NCBI GenBank assembly: GCA_021811155.1
Contig: JAJZPO010000010.1
Location: 3,054-50,746 of the forward strand
Reading direction: 5' to 3'
Length of the DNA stretch: 47,693 nucleotides
DNA from: Bacillota bacterium
Lineage (GTDB): Bacteria; Bacillota; Desulfitobacteriia; Desulfitobacteriales; JAJXUE01
Numbering within the stretch: the first letter of the stretch is position 1; each line of letters begins with the position of its first letter. This document shows positions 7,061-15,705 of this stretch, one piece after another. A program made the translations under genes and the position numbers. Below the pieces are notes generated by a model. That model made no database searches, was not told the origin of the DNA, and was given only the letters and a program-made list of their open reading frames with translations.

Positions 7061-8473
7061 TCACTTCGCAGCTTTGAGAGCCCCGGGCTTGTTGGCCGCG
7101 TTGAGCTTGCTGTGCTTGTACCCGTAGAGGAAGTAGATTATGAACCCCAGTACGAGCCAGACAATAAAGCGGATCCAGGTAGCCAGCGGCAGCTGGAACA
7201 TCAGGAAAACGCAGAATCCGGCCGCGAGCAGGGGTACCACCGGAACGGCAGGGCAGCGGAAAGCCCGGGGCACATCGGGTTGGGAGCGGCGCAGGACTAT
7301 AACTGCAATTGAGACCATGGTAAAAGCGGCCAAGGTGCCGATATTGACCATCTCTGCCACAATTCCGATAGGGGTTGCAGCGGCCACAACGGCCACCACA
7401 ATGCCGGTAAGCCAGGTGCTCTTGAACGGGGTCTTGTGCTTGGGGTGGATGTCGCTAAATACTTTGGGCAGCAGGCCGTCCCGGGACATGGCGTAGAATA
7501 CACGGGTCTGGCCGTAGAGCATTACCAGGAGCACTGTGGTAATCCCGCCGATGGCGCCCAGGGAAATTAGTCCCGCAGCCCAGTTCTGACCGATCAGCTG
7601 CAGAGCCAAAGCAACCGGAGCAGAGACATTCAGCTGGGTATAGGGGACCGCCCCGGTTAAAATCGCTGCGACAACAATATAGAGGACAGTACAGACTATT
7701 AACGAAGCGATGATGCCTATAGGCAGGTCGCGCTGCGGGTTTTTCACCTCTTCCGCAGCTGTTGAGACCGAATCAAAGCCGATATAGGCAAAGAACACTA
7801 TGGCCGCGCCCCCGAACACACCCTTCCAGCCGAAGGGCATAAAGGGCTGCCAGTTTGCCGGCTTGACATACCACACAGCCACAACGATAAACACTACAAC
7901 CGCAATGAGCTTGACAAAGACGATGATGTTATTCACCCGGGCGCTTTCCTTCACTCCCATGGAGAGCAGCCAGATAATCAATAAGGTGATGACGAGGGCC
8001 GGAATGTTCAGGAGTCCGCCCTCGCTGGATGACTTAATGGCCCAGACCGGAAAATTGATTCCGAAGCCTTGCAAGAGCTTAACGAAATAGCCCGACCAGC
8101 CAATAGCCACCGTACTGGAGGCCAGTGCGTATTCGAGCATCAGGTCCCAGCCGATAATCCAGGCAAACAGTTCTCCTAAAGCGGCATAGCTGTAAGTGTA
8201 GGCGCTGCCCGCCACCGGAACCATGGAGGCAAACTCGGCGTACACCAGAGCAGCGAAGGCGCAGGCCAGACCTGAAACTATAAACGATACCACCAGGGCC
8301 GGGCCGGCATAGTTCGCTGCCGCCACACCGGTCAAGACAAAAATACCGGTGCCGATGATGGCCCCGATGCCCAGCATTGTCAGGTCCAGGGCGCCGAGAG
8401 CCTTTTTCAGGCCGCTCTTCTGCTGGGACTCTAGTACCAGGTCTTGAATCGATTTTTTTCTGAATAGATTCAC
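7061..8473 (-). CDS. amino acid permease, APC superfamily (CAT/YfnA-like)
   Basis: 470 residues, about 12 membrane segments. The N-terminus has the cytoplasmic lead-in KALGALDLTMLGIGAIIG followed by TGIFVLTG, the unwound-helix motif of APC transporters. FFAYIGFDSVSTAAEE is typical of the CAT/YfnA branch, as is NPQRDLPIGI. GTG start with AAAGGAG seven nt upstream. It would import (or exchange) an amino acid at the inner membrane; the branch contains cationic and broad-specificity permeases, so the substrate is not fixed. It stands alone, flanked by its own terminator at 6898-6942 and by the ferredoxin gene's terminator at 8680. No clear riboswitch or attenuator was seen in its 5' region. Confidence 0.9.
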   Translation of the reverse strand: MNLFRKKSIQDLVLESQQKSGLKKALGALDLTMLGIGAIIGTGIFVLTGVAAANYAGPALVVSFIVSGLACAFAALVYAEFASMVPVAGSAYTYSYAALGELFAWIIGWDLMLEYALASSTVAIGWSGYFVKLLQGFGINFPVWAIKSSSEGGLLNIPALVITLLIIWLLSMGVKESARVNNIIVFVKLIAVVVFIVVAVWYVKPANWQPFMPFGWKGVFGGAAIVFFAYIGFDSVSTAAEEVKNPQRDLPIGIIASLIVCTVLYIVVAAILTGAVPYTQLNVSAPVALALQLIGQNWAAGLISLGAIGGITTVLLVMLYGQTRVFYAMSRDGLLPKVFSDIHPKHKTPFKSTWLTGIVVAVVAAATPIGIVAEMVNIGTLAAFTMVSIAVIVLRRSQPDVPRAFRCPAVPVVPLLAAGFCVFLMFQLPLATWIRFIVWLVLGFIIYFLYGYKHSKLNAANKPGALKAAK

Positions 8474-8679
8474 AAAACTTCTCCTTTCCTATACTATCGT
8501 TGTAGTATTTTGTCGAAACGTGTAATCCAATTCGCTTCTAGTTCTAAAAATCCATCTAACTATTAAAATATTCTGCAAAAGAACTTTTTCCAGGGTGACA
8601 AGTAAAACGGCCTAGCTTTACGCTCATGCTTAAGTTTCACCGGAGATTGCTCTTTTTAACCATCTGTTTTTCAAATGCC

Positions 8680-8707
8680 AAAAAAAAGGAGCCCAAGCGG
8701 CTCCTTC
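8680..8707 (-). terminator. intrinsic terminator of the NROR-cooS-cooF operon
   Basis: Minus strand: AAGGAGCCGCTTGGGCTCC hairpin followed by seven T, about 30 nt past the ferredoxin stop. Confidence 0.85.
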
Positions 8708-8736
8708 TCTCATTTATTTTCACAACATTCCATTTT

Positions 8737-9237
8737 TTAGACTTGGAATTTTCTGAATCCCCTAACGTAGCTCGCTCTACGCTCTTTGGCCCAATTGTCC
8801 CCGGCTACGAAGGTCAGGGCGCCCGTAGGACACGCCTGGACACAGGCCGGGACGGTGGCAGAACCCACACACTCCCTGTTGCACTTAACCGCTTGTCTTG
8901 ACCGGTAGTCCGGCCGCACTACCCCATAAGGGCAGACCATGACACACATCCAGCAGCCCACACACGTTCCCGCCGCGTTTGATACCAGTCCCGGCCCCTC
9001 AGAGCGCATGGCGCCTGTGCTGCAAGCATCCACGCAGGGAGCGTCTTGGCAGTGGCGGCAGGTCAGAGGGAGTTTGTATGGAGGTGCAGGTTCCACAAAA
9101 ATCCTGGCAGAGGCGAAGGGAGTTTCCTCGATCGCCCCCCTCAGGGTCCTGCTGCCGGAATGAGCAACAGCACAGGCCAACTCACAGCTATGGCACCCGA
9201 GGCATAATTCATACTGGATGGCAATGTCGTAATCCAT
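8737..9237 (-). CDS. cooF: CooF-like polyferredoxin (four [4Fe-4S] clusters)
   Basis: 166 residues of the HycB/CooF/DmsB type. Cysteine groups: CLGCHSCELAC (12-22), then CRHCQDAPCVDAC, CVGCWMCVMVCPYG, and CNREC with a distal ACVQACPTGAL. These can bind four [4Fe-4S] clusters and make an electron wire. It is the last gene of a three-gene operon, 16 nt after the CooS-like gene, with a strong GGAGGGGGG ribosome site. In known systems CooF carries electrons from a CO dehydrogenase to a hydrogenase or a flavoprotein; here the flavoprotein partner is encoded at the head of the operon. Because the CooS partner lacks key active-site ligands, electrons may run the other way, into a reductase (inference). 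Confidence 0.85.
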   Translation of the reverse strand: MDYDIAIQYELCLGCHSCELACAVAHSGSRTLRGAIEETPFASARIFVEPAPPYKLPLTCRHCQDAPCVDACSTGAMRSEGPGLVSNAAGTCVGCWMCVMVCPYGVVRPDYRSRQAVKCNRECVGSATVPACVQACPTGALTFVAGDNWAKERRASYVRGFRKFQV

Positions 9238-9253
9238 GGCGTCCCCCCTCCAG

Positions 9254-11077
9254 TCAGCTTGCGTTCAGGCCAAGCCCTTTGCGGCGCTGGCCGATAGCAT
9301 CAGACAGTTTCTCCACCGCCTGATGCGGGTCAGACTCCGGCAGGAAATACCCACCGAACAGATCTTTGAACCCGCCTGTTAAAATGCCGGCTAGCAGGTT
9401 GCTGCCCATCACCGGGGGAGCGGCTCCCAAGTGTACAGGCAGCCCCAAGGCAAGGGCTGAAACAGCAAAGGTTATCGCCCTTTCACTGCTGTACTCAGGC
9501 AGTGAAACAACCATGGGCAGACGGTTAAGGTCTACTCCCAGCTTGTTTGCCAGGTCCACCGCGAGAGCAATAGCCCGGCAAGTATCCAGACACGCCCCGA
9601 GATGCAGCAGTAATGGCCAGGGCCCGCCTGTAGCGCTGGCTTCCCCCGCGGCGGCAAGGAAAGCTTTCAGCCCAGGACCGGCAAATTCGCGGGTTGCCTC
9701 AGGTGTAAGCATCCCATGCCTGGCAAAGGTTCCCGCTCCGCACCCGGCGGTTAGGAGAAGGATGTCGCGCTGGGCCAGTTCTTTGGCCATGAGCAGGAAA
9801 TCCAGGGGCAGCTTAATGTTATTGCAGCCGCTCAAAAGGGCTATGCCCCGAATGCGCCCCTTAACTATATTCTCCAACAAAAACTGCAAGGGATCAGCAG
9901 GGTTTAACTCAGCCAAAGCCGTCAGGATGCTTGAGTTAGAAAAACCGGTCACCGCTCTTGGCGCTTCAGCAGAGGTTGGAGCAGGATTGTCCTGACGGGC
10001 CTTGAATGCCTCCAAAGCTTCCCGCACTATTTTTCTGCCGTTTTCCCCTGCCTCGCTTTCCTTCGGATCGAGCTGATAAACACCTGGTACGCCGGCCCTG
10101 CCAACTGTAAAAATCTTGGTTCCTGTCCGCGCTGCCGCACCTGGCAAGGAAGGATAGCTGCACTGACCGGTAACCACCAGGGCATCCCAGACTCCGGTGA
10201 AAAGGGCTAATTCTTGCAGTATTGCCTGTCCCCAGGCAAACTCCATCACGTTAAACCCTGTTGCGCCGAAAACCTTGGCTTCCTCAGCCAACTCCCCGGC
10301 AGCAATAGCCAGGGATTGCTTCAGAGCCGGGTCAAAACCCTGCACGCCAATATTGACCTCATTGCCGGCAATGGGGGCAATGCGTGCGGCAGCCGGCTGG
10401 GGTGTGCCGAAAACCACATCGTTTAGGTCTGATGCCAGGCGGCTGGCCGCAAAACCGGCAACAGCACACTTGACCCCGCTCAGCAACAGGTCTAATGGGT
10501 CTGAGTCAGCGCCCATGGCGCTGCGCTGCAAGCTGTCCGCTATAGCGCTGTCAATCCCGCGCGGCAGGACGCCGGCTTTGCCCAGGACCTCGATTCGTCC
10601 CTGGGTCAGGGCAGTTTCTATCCATGCCAGCGGTTCATCCCGGTAACCAAACTCGGCCCGGGCCGCATCAGCCAACTGCTGCAGCCTGGCCGCAGGTCCT
10701 GCGGCGGGCGCCAAACCCAACCGTTCGATAATGGGCTTGAGCCCTCCGATGTCCTTTATTCCCTCACCCGTTGCACACAGCAGGCGCAACAGTCCTTTGG
10801 CGTGAGCCGAAAGCGCCGCTGTGCCGGCAGCCACAGCCCGGACAAAGTTCACCGCCGCTATGGTATCCCGTCCTGCTCCGCACACCCCAGACCGGGGCCC
10901 GTTGCCGAAAGGGTCAATGCGGCAAGGACCCTGGCTGCAGTTATGGCAGCAGATGCCGAGTTCACCAAAACCGCATTGAGGCAGCTGGGCCTGGCAGCGG
11001 TCCCAAACCGTTTCTATCCCCAAATTGCAGGCCCTTTCCCACAAAGCCTGAATGCCGGGATCGCTGGGAATTTTCAT
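9254..11077 (-). CDS. CooS-like protein with altered C-cluster (probable non-CO-oxidising variant)
   Basis: 607 residues of the anaerobic Ni-CO dehydrogenase family, near normal length. The N-terminal cluster Cys set is present: C35, C43, C44, C47, C52, C66 in QCGFGELGICCHNCSQGPC and GVCGAG. Four C-cluster Cys are present: C306 (GQCSYPSL), C418 (SGCNN), C446 (AGCGAG), C496 (GACLD). Against the usual family pattern, the Ni/Fe-site His of GHEP is Phe248 (GFDP), the ICCTGNE Cys is replaced at A281/W282 (FAWGQA), and the HSDHG proton-relay stretch reads LSAHAKG. So it should not build a normal [Ni-4Fe-4S] site. Carboxydothermus CODH-V is a described variant with an unusual Fe-S-O cluster and may be the nearest precedent. 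Operon: oxidoreductase, this gene, ferredoxin. Confidence 0.88.
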   Translation of the reverse strand: MKIPSDPGIQALWERACNLGIETVWDRCQAQLPQCGFGELGICCHNCSQGPCRIDPFGNGPRSGVCGAGRDTIAAVNFVRAVAAGTAALSAHAKGLLRLLCATGEGIKDIGGLKPIIERLGLAPAAGPAARLQQLADAARAEFGYRDEPLAWIETALTQGRIEVLGKAGVLPRGIDSAIADSLQRSAMGADSDPLDLLLSGVKCAVAGFAASRLASDLNDVVFGTPQPAAARIAPIAGNEVNIGVQGFDPALKQSLAIAAGELAEEAKVFGATGFNVMEFAWGQAILQELALFTGVWDALVVTGQCSYPSLPGAAARTGTKIFTVGRAGVPGVYQLDPKESEAGENGRKIVREALEAFKARQDNPAPTSAEAPRAVTGFSNSSILTALAELNPADPLQFLLENIVKGRIRGIALLSGCNNIKLPLDFLLMAKELAQRDILLLTAGCGAGTFARHGMLTPEATREFAGPGLKAFLAAAGEASATGGPWPLLLHLGACLDTCRAIALAVDLANKLGVDLNRLPMVVSLPEYSSERAITFAVSALALGLPVHLGAAPPVMGSNLLAGILTGGFKDLFGGYFLPESDPHQAVEKLSDAIGQRRKGLGLNAS

Positions 11078-11094
11078 CTTTACCCCCCTTTCGG

Positions 11095-12345
11095 CTATTT
11101 AGCACAAAACTGTTCCGGTTCGCCAGAGAGCATCAGGCTGAAAACCTCTCCCCTAAGCAGGGCGTTTTTTTCCCTGCGGCTTAGCTCCCGGCCCTTTCTG
11201 ATCAGCCAGTTATAAACTCCCGCCCCGGCAATATCCCCCATCAGAACAGCCCCCAGCAGCCTGTCGCCCCGGAAAACCAGGCGGCGGTATGCCCTGCCCG
11301 CATCCCAAACCTGCACCTCGCCCGGGTAGGTGTTCAAACCCGCGGCCACGAGGGGAACGCCGGCTATTGTTGCCGCATATTGCTTTGTAAAAGGCTCTCC
11401 GTAAGGGACTAAGTCTGATTCCTGCCATGAACCTTCCGGATGCCTTAGGCGCCAAAACATGCCTTGGGCCGCCCGCTTGCCCTGTTCGACGGCCAGGGAC
11501 CACGCTCCCGGGAGCACGGTTTCCCCGCTAAGGGCATCCCTGACCCAGGTACAGTCCCCGGCAGCAAAAACCCCCTTGCGGTCAGTTTCAAAGCAGGGGT
11601 TGACCTTAATACCTGTGCCGGCCCGCAGGGCCAGAGAAACATTGGCCCGTACTCCCTTGGCGGCTGTCACTATATCGGCAGGAAATTCGCGCCCATCTTC
11701 CAGCCCGACACTCTGCACCTTTTTGTTCCCCAGTATTTGAGCAGGGTTCTGACCGAAAACCATTGCTATCTTGCGGTTTGACAGCGCCTTGGCAACCCGC
11801 TCCGCTCCCTGCTCATCCAATTGGCCGGCAAGGAGCCTGGAAGCTTTGACGACCAGTGTAACTTGCGGAATTCCCCTGTCCCTTAAAGCTTCAGCCAGGG
11901 CCACACCGACGGGGCCCCCTCCGAATACCACTGCCTTCCCCGCTTCCCACCTGGCTATGTGCAGCGCGTCCCTGTACTGGTTCAGCCGGAAGACGCCGCG
12001 CAAATCCTCGCCCGCGATTTCCAGTTTCCTCGGCCGGGCGCCTGTAGCCAGCAAAAGGACTTGAAACCGGAGCCTGCCGCCGTCCTCCAGCAAGACCTGA
12101 GGCTTGTCGGGCCAAAGAAATAGCGCCCTCTTGCCGGCAATCAGTTCTATGTCATTGCGGGTAAAAAAATCCGGCGGACGGAAATCATCTATTAAACGCC
12201 CCGCAACCACACCCGGCAGTTGGCAGCGAGCATACAACAATCTCTCCCCATCCACCACGGTAATCTCCAACCTGTCAGAAAGCTTGCGCAGGGTTTCAGC
12301 GGCGCTGAGGCCGGCAGGTCCCGCGCCGATGATTAAACACTTCAT
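11095..12345 (-). CDS. FAD/NAD(P)-dependent oxidoreductase, NADH:rubredoxin reductase-like
   Basis: 416 residues of the pyridine-nucleotide disulfide oxidoreductase fold. FAD site at the N-terminus: CLIIGAGPAGLSAAE (3-17). A second nucleotide site, VVFGGGPVGVALAEAL (about 139-154), fits NAD(P)H. FAD-closing motif GVFAAGDC. The redox disulfide of classical reductases is not evident, as in the NROR/ferredoxin-reductase group. It heads the operon with the CooS-like and CooF-like genes (17-nt gap). The same trio occurs around some clostridial CODHs, where the flavoprotein passes electrons between NAD(P)H and CooF. The promoter must lie between 12346 and 12467; I could not assign it with confidence. 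Confidence 0.85.
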   Translation of the reverse strand: MKCLIIGAGPAGLSAAETLRKLSDRLEITVVDGERLLYARCQLPGVVAGRLIDDFRPPDFFTRNDIELIAGKRALFLWPDKPQVLLEDGGRLRFQVLLLATGARPRKLEIAGEDLRGVFRLNQYRDALHIARWEAGKAVVFGGGPVGVALAEALRDRGIPQVTLVVKASRLLAGQLDEQGAERVAKALSNRKIAMVFGQNPAQILGNKKVQSVGLEDGREFPADIVTAAKGVRANVSLALRAGTGIKVNPCFETDRKGVFAAGDCTWVRDALSGETVLPGAWSLAVEQGKRAAQGMFWRLRHPEGSWQESDLVPYGEPFTKQYAATIAGVPLVAAGLNTYPGEVQVWDAGRAYRRLVFRGDRLLGAVLMGDIAGAGVYNWLIRKGRELSRREKNALLRGEVFSLMLSGEPEQFCAK

Positions 12346-12467
12346 CCAGTCCTACCCCCTGGCGCAATACGCTTCATACTTGTCCACGCTAAAAGGGCCG
12401 CAGGCATTGTGCAGTTTTCCCTTAAAATTTATGCGCAGCCGCAAACTTTAGAAGGGGTAAAGGAGCA

Positions 12468-12521
12468 CAAACAAAGGCGGCAGAACTCCACAGGCGCTAA
12501 AACCCGAGAAATTCTGCCGCC
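12468..12521 (-). terminator. intrinsic terminator after the 12537 MFS gene
   Basis: Stem GGCGGCAGAA (12476-12485) and TTCTGCCGCC (12512-12521). On the minus strand it is followed by TTTGTTTGT. It separates the MFS gene from the promoter region of the CooS operon. Confidence 0.65.
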
Positions 12522-12536
12522 CTTATCAAAAGCCTG

Positions 12537-13751
12537 TCAAATGGTCTTGAAGGACTTGAGGCGGAAAGTGAGCAAGGACATGACGGTTAATACCACGCCG
12601 GAAGCCAGGTAGACCGTTTGCACATGCGTGCGGCTGGCCCCATAGGTCAGTAAACCTACGGAGAGCATGAAGGCAATCCTGGTTAAGGTGAAGCGGGCGG
12701 CGAACACTCTGCCCCGCAAGTCAGCCGGGGTCAGTTCCTGGAAGATAGCCTGGACCGGTATCAAAAACATGGCGTTTGACAGCCCGGTAAAAAAGAAGCC
12801 AACCACCGCCAGGGGATACCGGGGGAAAGCCCCTAAGAGAGCAATTGTAACTCCTGACAGCAAATACCCTCCAACCATCAGGCGCCCCTTAGACAGCTTG
12901 GAGCCGATAAAGCTCAAAGCCAGACCGCCCACGGTAATGCCCACCGCATGCATACTCTCCAGCATGCCCAAACCGAAATTGGAAGTGCCCAGAGACTCCA
13001 GGGCATAGACGAAAATCAGAGGATTAAAACCGCTAAAGACTAAGAGCGCCAGGCAATATACCGCCAAAACATGCAGAAGAGTCTTGTTATGGGCAACGAA
13101 GGACATACCCTGGGCTATATCTGCAAATACTTTGGTCTTTTCAGGCTTGGGCGGCGCTTCGAACCGGAAACTCATAGCAGATATGCTTAAAGCCGATACC
13201 AGAAAAGTGAGAGAATCAAGATAAAACACCTTGTCCAGACTGAGCAGGACAGTCACCACCCCGGCAATAGCGTAGCCCATAATCTCGGTAACATTTTCCA
13301 CGGACTCGGCCAGAGATGTGGCCGGGAGTATCTTTTCCCGTTGGAACAAAGCCGGTATTACAGCCATCTTCGCCGGACTGAACAGCAGACTGACAGTTGT
13401 CAGCAGAAAGGTTATGACATAAACCAAATTCAGGGATATATGTATCGCAAACGGCAGTAAGACCACCAGCCCGGCCCTGGTGAGATCACAAATTATCATG
13501 GTGCGTTTTTTATCCCACCGGTCCACATATACACCGGCCAGGAGGCCAAACAAGAGGTATGGGAGCAAGGTCGAAATGGCCATAGCGCCCACCGCCAGGG
13601 GGTTTCCCGTCAGCCGGAACACCCAGATCCCCAGAGCTACATAGTGAATTTTGTCCCCAAGGTTAGACACAAACTGGCCGGTAAGCAGCAGACTAAAGTC
13701 CCGTTCTTTCAGGAGCTTAAAAGGCATGTCGTGTTTGATACTTGTGGCCAT
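12537..13751 (-). CDS. MFS transporter, MFS_3/TMS efflux type
   Basis: 404 residues starting MATSIKHDMPFKLL; the ATG has GGGGG seven nt upstream, and a TTG two codons earlier is less likely. The start FKLLKERDFSLLLTGQFVSNLGD is typical of the MFS_3 group (macrolide-efflux/enterobactin-exporter relatives). Loop 2-3 reads GVYVDRWDKKRTMI. About 12 membrane segments. The group exports drugs, siderophores or peptides; no substrate can be inferred. A perfect 14-bp AT-rich palindrome (13768-13781) sits just before the ribosome site, where a repressor would block expression. A paralogue of the same broad group is at 39762-40991. Confidence 0.85.
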   Translation of the reverse strand: MATSIKHDMPFKLLKERDFSLLLTGQFVSNLGDKIHYVALGIWVFRLTGNPLAVGAMAISTLLPYLLFGLLAGVYVDRWDKKRTMIICDLTRAGLVVLLPFAIHISLNLVYVITFLLTTVSLLFSPAKMAVIPALFQREKILPATSLAESVENVTEIMGYAIAGVVTVLLSLDKVFYLDSLTFLVSALSISAMSFRFEAPPKPEKTKVFADIAQGMSFVAHNKTLLHVLAVYCLALLVFSGFNPLIFVYALESLGTSNFGLGMLESMHAVGITVGGLALSFIGSKLSKGRLMVGGYLLSGVTIALLGAFPRYPLAVVGFFFTGLSNAMFLIPVQAIFQELTPADLRGRVFAARFTLTRIAFMLSVGLLTYGASRTHVQTVYLASGVVLTVMSLLTFRLKSFKTI

Positions 13752-13767
13752 AACCAATCCCCCAGAT

Positions 13768-13781
13768 TCTAAATATTTAGA
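13768..13781. promoter_or_regulatory. 14-bp palindrome, candidate operator
   Basis: TCTAAATATTTAGA, a perfect palindrome immediately upstream of the ribosome site of the MFS efflux gene. Its placement fits a MarR/PadR/TetR-type repressor site, but no regulator gene is adjacent. Confidence 0.4.
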
Positions 13782-13946
13782 TTAATTTCCTTAATATTCG
13801 CGAAACTCCAATAAATTCCTCTCTATTTTCTAATTTTTAATTTTTTTCCTTTCGGCATGGTATCAGTTCGTCATGGCATAAGTTGGAAGTGTTTTTCCGC
13901 CGGGCCTTGGAAACAATAAGCCCGACAGATAGGAGGCAAAATTGAG

Positions 13947-14084
13947 TTGGAAGACGACACAAAACCTTGCAGGGTTCTCATCAGCGAGTATCTCTCGGTT
14001 ACCCGCCGGGTGGACCAATTAACCGGCGAGGCTTCCAAACATATCCGGGAACAGGCCGAAAACCTTATTTGCCGCGGTTTTTAG
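13947..14084 (+). CDS. small protein, 45 residues, unknown
   Basis: TTG start (13947) with AGGAGG ten nt upstream. Predicted product begins MEDDTKPCRVLISEYLSVTR and ends RGF. It is charged and mostly helical, with one Cys near each end. A TTG five nt upstream, in another frame, has closer spacing but yields only 26 residues. I do not recognise it. It is transcribed away from the MFS efflux gene, and a strong plus-strand terminator follows at 14294. Moderate support from the ribosome site and codon-like composition only. Confidence 0.4.
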   Translation: MEDDTKPCRVLISEYLSVTRRVDQLTGEASKHIREQAENLICRGF

Positions 14085-14177
14085 ACCTGAGCTGCAGCAC
14101 ACCCGCTAATGGGGCCGGTCCGGAAGATTGACGCAGATTCCGGCCCCGGCAAATAATAACTATGGAGCTTTATCTGT

Positions 14178-14262
14178 GGTCAGAAGTCAGAAGTCAGAAT
14201 TGGAGAACGGATTGTATCTCAAAGTATTCTGAATTCTGACTACTGTATTCTGACTTCTCAAA
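14178..14262. repeat. simple dispersed repeat (GTCAGAAGTCAGAA type), inverted pair
   Basis: CAGAAGTCAGAAGTCAGAATT on the left and ATTCTGAATTCTGACT...ATTCTGACTTCTC on the right make a loose inverted pair about 85 nt long. Unit and composition match the blocks at 6963, 24503, 29871, 46587 and 46906. Confidence 0.6.
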
Positions 14263-14293
14263 GGAAGCAGCGAGCCCGTGACCAGGAGTCAGG

Positions 14294-14324
14294 AGGCCGG
14301 TACAAAAGTACCGGCCTTTTTGTT
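14294..14324 (+). terminator. strong intrinsic terminator
   Basis: AGGCCGGTAC-AAAA-GTACCGGCCT followed by TTTTTGTTT. The only upstream plus-strand gene is the small frame at 13947-14084, which supports transcription there. The 14325-14500 segment after it shows no gene I can support. Confidence 0.85.
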
Positions 14325-14501
14325 TGATGTCAAGACTTATTGCCGCCGCTGCCTGCGCCGCATCTACCTGACCAAAGTGACCAGCGACACTTCTGCCCAC
14401 CGCAGGAGGTTTCTCGACCGGAGGAGGAAAGCGGGCCCGGACCAATCCGACCTGAAATCGATATTCGCTGTTCGAATGCAGCATTTCTTTTGAGAAATAA
14501 T

Positions 14502-14533
14502 TTAGGCAGTCTCCATAGCTGAAGACTGCCTAA
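14502..14533 (-). terminator. terminator of trxB
   Basis: Stem TTAGGCAGTCT/AGACTGCCTAA with a 10-nt loop, about 40 nt past the trxB stop. On the minus strand it is followed by the T-rich run ATTATTTCTC. Confidence 0.6.
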
Positions 14534-14574
14534 TTAATTCTATACCATAGAAATCAGGAAGCGTGAAAATCCGG

Positions 14575-15486
14575 TTATAGGTTGGCCAGGTATTTTTCGG
14601 CTTCCATGGCGGCCAGAGCCCCATCCCCCACAGCGGTGGAAACCTGCCTTAACAGGGTATCCCTTACATCCCCCGCCGCGAAAACCCCGGGTATGCTGGT
14701 TTGCAGATTGAGACCGGTCTTGACATAGCCCTGGGGAGTCAAGTCCGCCTTGCCTATCAAAAACTTGGTGTTAGGATCTTGTCCCACGTAAACAAATACA
14801 CCCTTGGCCGGAATTTTGCTCACTTCACCCGTGCGGACATCCTTGACCACCACCGCTTCCACCCCGCGGCTGCCTTCGATGGCTTCAATTACCGCATTCA
14901 AGTGAAACTCTATTTTCTCATTAGCTCTGGCACGGTCCAGAGAAATCTGTGCAGCTCTGAAACCTTCCCGCCTGTGCACAATCGTCACTTTGCTGGCAAA
15001 CCGGGTTAAAAACTGGGCTTCATCCACAGCCGCGTCCCCGCCGCCCACCACCACGACTTCGCGGTTTCTGAAAAACGCCCCGTCGCAGGTGGCGCAGTAG
15101 GACACCCCCTGGCCGTAAAAGTCAGCCTCACCGGGAACTCCCAAGTTCTTGGGGCGGGAACCGGTAGCGATGATTACCGCCTTGGTTTCATAAACTCCGC
15201 TTGAAGTCTGAATCTTTTTCACCTCGCCGGCCAGCTCCACACCGGTTACCTCTTCGCTGCGAATTTTCAGTCCGAGCCGCTCCGCCTGTTCCTGGAAACG
15301 CATCATCAGTTCCGGCCCGGCAATCCCCTCGGGAAAGCCAGGATAGTTTTCAATAATCTCCGTGGTAGCCGCCAAGCCGCCGGGTATGCCCAGCTCCAGC
15401 ATGCAGGTTTTCAACCGGGCTCTGGCGCCGTAAATTCCGGCGGTCAAGCCGGCCGGGCCCCCACCGACAATCACTAAATCATACAT
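14575..15486 (-). CDS. trxB: thioredoxin reductase
   Basis: 303 residues, the usual length of low-molecular-weight thioredoxin reductase. FAD site VIVGGGPAGLTAGIYGARA (5-23), NADPH site VVVVGGGDAAVDEA, redox-active C131-A-T-C134 in SYCATCDGAF, and C-terminal FAD motif VFAAGDVRD. It transfers NADPH electrons to thioredoxin in the cytoplasm. AGGAGG precedes the ATG. It is transcribed alone, divergently from the UPF0182 gene, from a promoter at 15537-15564. No thioredoxin gene is next to it. If the nearby selenoprotein and DUF1858 candidates are redox proteins, this is the only general disulfide reductase in the window, but nothing links them directly. Confidence 0.96.
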   Translation of the reverse strand: MYDLVIVGGGPAGLTAGIYGARARLKTCMLELGIPGGLAATTEIIENYPGFPEGIAGPELMMRFQEQAERLGLKIRSEEVTGVELAGEVKKIQTSSGVYETKAVIIATGSRPKNLGVPGEADFYGQGVSYCATCDGAFFRNREVVVVGGGDAAVDEAQFLTRFASKVTIVHRREGFRAAQISLDRARANEKIEFHLNAVIEAIEGSRGVEAVVVKDVRTGEVSKIPAKGVFVYVGQDPNTKFLIGKADLTPQGYVKTGLNLQTSIPGVFAAGDVRDTLLRQVSTAVGDGALAAMEAEKYLANL

Positions 15487-15536
15487 TGTTTATTTCCTCC
15501 TACCACCCGGGGGTATACCCTCAAGTCTTACTATAG

Positions 15537-15564
15537 AGTATATCAGAAAAATTTGGCTTGCCAA
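15537..15564 (-). promoter_or_regulatory. trxB promoter
   Basis: Minus strand: -35 TTGGCA (15559-15564), 16-nt spacer, -10 TATACT (15537-15542). Confidence 0.65.
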
Positions 15565-15616
15565 GAGATTTTCAGTTTTATTCCAGCTCAATTGGCAATA
15601 ATATAACATTACTGGC

Positions 15617-15705
15617 CCAGCGCTCAACCTTGTTTGCTATAAGTTATAGAGCGCCCCCGTGACTCACCTGCTGATTGCTGCATAATTATCGAGATTGAGC
15701 GCTGG
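15617..15705. repeat. 11-bp inverted repeat between divergent genes
   Basis: CCAGCGCTCAA (15617-15627) and TTGAGCGCTGG (15695-15705) enclose 67 nt in the leader of the UPF0182 gene. In RNA this closes a large hairpin. I see no known riboswitch core inside. Confidence 0.5.

Noticed and set aside
11095-12345. Flavoprotein at the head of the CooS operon as a nitrite reductase subunit or coenzyme A-disulfide reductase
   Set aside because: It lacks the extra iron-sulfur domains and the single catalytic Cys pattern; its operon context fits the NROR type better.
14278-14493. Plus-strand frame of 71 codons, Arg-rich
   Set aside because: Runs through a strong intrinsic terminator (14294-14324) at its 5' end and has no ribosome site; composition is unlike a real gene.
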